Origin: Adiantum capillus-veneris | Taxonomy: Eukaryota; Streptophyta; Polypodiopsida; Polypodiales; Pteridaceae | Reading direction: 5' to 3' | DNA: 64,000 nt | Assembly: GCA_014529385.2 (NCBI GenBank) | Contig: CM043944.1 | Span: 169,209,740 to 169,273,739 of the forward strand | In this document: piece by piece, positions 62,145 through 64,000 of the stretch | How the letters are laid out: every line of letters starts with the position of its first letter | How positions within the stretch are numbered: position 1 is the stretch's first letter | Translations under genes and position numbers: made by a program | Notes under the pieces: generated by a model | Told to the model about the DNA's origin: nothing | The model's database searches: none | What the model saw: the letters and a program-made list of their open reading frames with translations, nothing else

Positions 62145-62815
62145 TTATTGGCATTCGACGTCAAGGTTTCCTGTTTGTTGTTGGTTTGCTTGGCAGATTT
62201 TCTTTGCAATTAAAAGTTGTAATTCTGCCGCTCTTTGTTTGATCGTCTTCTTTGCGAAGGTGCCTTGGTTTTTCGCTACTGTAGGTATGACCGTTGTGGT
62301 CTCGGTGGAGAGAATTGTCGTGGCTGATATGGCCGTAATCTTTTTCTCTTTTGCTTTCCATTTGTAGCTTTGTTTTGGATGCGTTTGTAGGTTTATTGCC
62401 TCTTTTTTGGTCTTGGTGGCTTTTTTGTTGATCGGCATCCACACAGATTGATTTGCCGATGTCGTTTGTCTGGCTCTGCTGGTTTTGCTTGTATTGAAGG
62501 GAGTTCCTGTAGCATCGCCTTGGGGATCCAAACGTGTTTCTCATGTAGTTGGCGATTGAGCATGTTCTTCGGTATCCATATTTGTTTGATGACTCTGTTT
62601 GGTGTTTGATTAACCTGGTTTTTTGGAGGCTGTTTGCTAGTGCACTGTGGTTTGTAGGCTCGTTCACGTAGATCTTTCCGTACCAATACTTGTTGTTTGC
62701 TTATTGCTGACTTTGATCTATTCTTTCTCGCCTCTGGTATCTCAACGTTTGATTGAAGACAGTTGGCTGTTTCTTGTGTATCCTTCGTAGGTATCTTTTG
62801 TTGGTTAAGTGGCAC
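62145..62815 (-). pseudogene. Lys/Gln-rich coding remnant downstream of protease
   Basis: Overlapping minus-strand frames rich in Lys, Gln, Asn and Pro. One frame contains two WIPK motifs (QIWIPKNML and HVWIPKAML). It follows the protease segment in the same direction. I do not recognise a domain, and it is not reverse transcriptase. Confidence 0.4.
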
Positions 62816-62965
62816 CCATCTATTTTTCTCTTGATCAATTTATTGTGGCACCATTATTGGGTTCTTTCGGGTTGTTTGAGCAAAGGCTACCACTTGGTGT
62901 TCTTGTGCTTGTTGAATTATGACTGTATTCAAACTCCAATCTATCTGCACATTATATTCTTTCTG

Positions 62966-63490
62966 TCATGGTTGTCCCAATAAAATTGGGTGTAGTGTGC
63001 TCGCATCCTCAACCACATAAAACTTGTGGGGATAAACATTCTGATGTACTTGTATATGCGATATCATCCAGCCCAATCTGCTTAATGAATTTGAGGTACT
63101 GCTTTCCAGCACTTGTTGAGTAGGATGTAGTTGATCTTTGAGTTGGAGGTGATTATATAATTTGCAAGAAATCATATTTGCTTGAGCTCGAGAATCAAGC
63201 AATGCCGTCGATTCAACTTGATTGCTACTCACTTTGACTGCAATTATTGGTTCCACTGTGTCTTCACCAAAATTCGTTAATCGAATAACATTTATTCGCA
63301 ACGGTGATCCACTTTGTTGTTGTTGTCGTAGAAGCCTTCTTTTTGCAATGGGTTCTTTTGCTTCTGCTTGTGCTTATTCTCGTACCCTCTGTTTCTCCTT
63401 CATCCATTGTTTTTCTTGATGGATTTGTTGAAGCATATCCTGTGTTAGTGGTAAATGATATTCTTTTACCCCACACCCACAAATCCACTT
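62966..63490 (-). pseudogene. Retropepsin-like protease remnant
   Basis: Contains ALLDSRAQANMIS where an active enzyme would have an LLDSGA-type active site, and HPILLGQP near its end, the usual retropepsin landmarks. The Gly-to-Arg change in the active-site loop should abolish activity. It follows a Gag-like basic tail. Confidence 0.65.
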
Positions 63491-63499
63491 TGTCCCTCA

Positions 63500-64000
63500 G
63501 TAGTCCATACCTCTCGTAACGACCGTTTTAGTTCTTGGTATTTCTTTTTACGCTCCATTTTGGTTCACTCTAGATCTTTTGTCTTTTCCTGTTTTGATTG
63601 TTGAGATTTTCTTGATTTTGTTTCTGTTTTAGTCTTCTGTGCTTGTTTTATTTCCTCATGCGTCCTTTCCCTTCGAACTCTTGAGAATCTTCCTAATATT
63701 TGGTCTTTTACACAATCCTCTGCCTTGACAAGCATTAGATAGTGAGTTTCATCTTTTATCCTGGGCATCCGGTTCTCTCTAATTTTGTTTTCTGCTCTTT
63801 TTTTTCTATAGCGTTCCTTGCGTCTAGGGTGTTGATTTGCAAAATCATAAAACTTGATATCCGCGGTTGTCTCCCCACACTCGCTTGAGATGTCTGAACA
63901 CTTGTTATCTGCATCGTTACTTAATTCCAGATGCTCAGAGGAGTTATAAAACTCTTCTTGTTCGGGTGAGTCTACATTCTCATCTCCTGCTGGTATAAGA
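63500..64000 (-). pseudogene. Gag C-terminal-like region, cut by window end
   Basis: A minus-strand frame open from the window edge to about 63565, acidic at first and then strongly Lys/Arg/Gln-rich. It lies directly upstream of the protease remnant. The N-terminal Gag is outside the window. Confidence 0.45.

Larger units (their letters stand above)
55417..64000 (-). mobile_element. Minus-strand LTR retroelement lacking RT/integrase, cut by window end
   Basis: A 937-bp LTR and polypurine tract mark its 3' end at 55417-56370. Gag C-terminal and protease remains occur at 62966-64000. Between them lie a region with palindromes (59503-62110) and a long coiled-coil ORF (56565-59502). No RT or integrase was recognised, so it may be a large non-autonomous derivative, or the ORF may be an added 3' gene of an element that lost pol. 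The GTCGGGGACGACA motif before the polypurine tract is like that of chromoviruses. Confidence 0.65.

Overview
This is nuclear DNA of a land plant, rich in transposable elements. The evidence is a plant-type G-type lectin receptor-like kinase with a GT-AG intron, Ty3/Gypsy chromoviruses primed by initiator methionine tRNA, Copia relics, tRNA-derived SINE-like pieces, a hAT-type MITE and many long dinucleotide microsatellites. The repeat load suggests a large genome such as that of a fern or another seed-free plant, but I cannot name the species.

Layout. 1-4476: truncated minus-strand Ty3 element (gag, protease, 5' LTR). 4477-11900: largely anonymous DNA with a 215-bp hAT MITE, GA/GT microsatellites, small tandem duplications, a possible PPR relic and a SINE-like piece. 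12043-15514: the one ordinary host gene, a two-exon lectin receptor kinase. 16.4 kb: second SINE-like piece. 17.5-20.4 kb: two Copia relics. 21.2-21.6 kb: a 197-bp tandem duplication. 22.99-26.40 and 35.43-36.78 kb: one decayed minus-strand retroelement, split by a complete Ty3 element (26405-35421, target duplication TCTGA). 36783-55416: a second Ty3 copy of the same family, itself split by a 10.2-kb DNA transposon (42353-52565). Its 3' LTR is cut by a further LTR element (minus strand, 55417 to beyond the window) that carries a long coiled-coil ORF where reverse transcriptase and integrase would be expected.

The outstanding object is the 10.2-kb DNA transposon. It has degenerate terminal inverted repeats, a perfect 9-bp target duplication (GATTACTCC) and a broken minus-strand Mutator-like (MULE) transposase with a SWIM zinc finger. 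Divergently, on the plus strand, it carries a gene of at least 12 exons whose phases all agree and which stays open for about 978 codons. The predicted protein joins an N-terminal ParB/sulfiredoxin-like domain (EGNHR motif) to a C-terminal beta-class-like DNA methyltransferase (DLPF motif before an EFGCGT AdoMet loop). This ParB-methyltransferase layout is familiar from bacterial and phage mobile DNA. Between the two genes lie four copies of a roughly 50-bp repeat centred on a CpG-rich palindrome. I know of no described plant MULE with such cargo.

Apart from the receptor kinase, the Ty3 gag and the methyltransferase-like gene, nearly every protein-coding trace here is a broken transposon gene.
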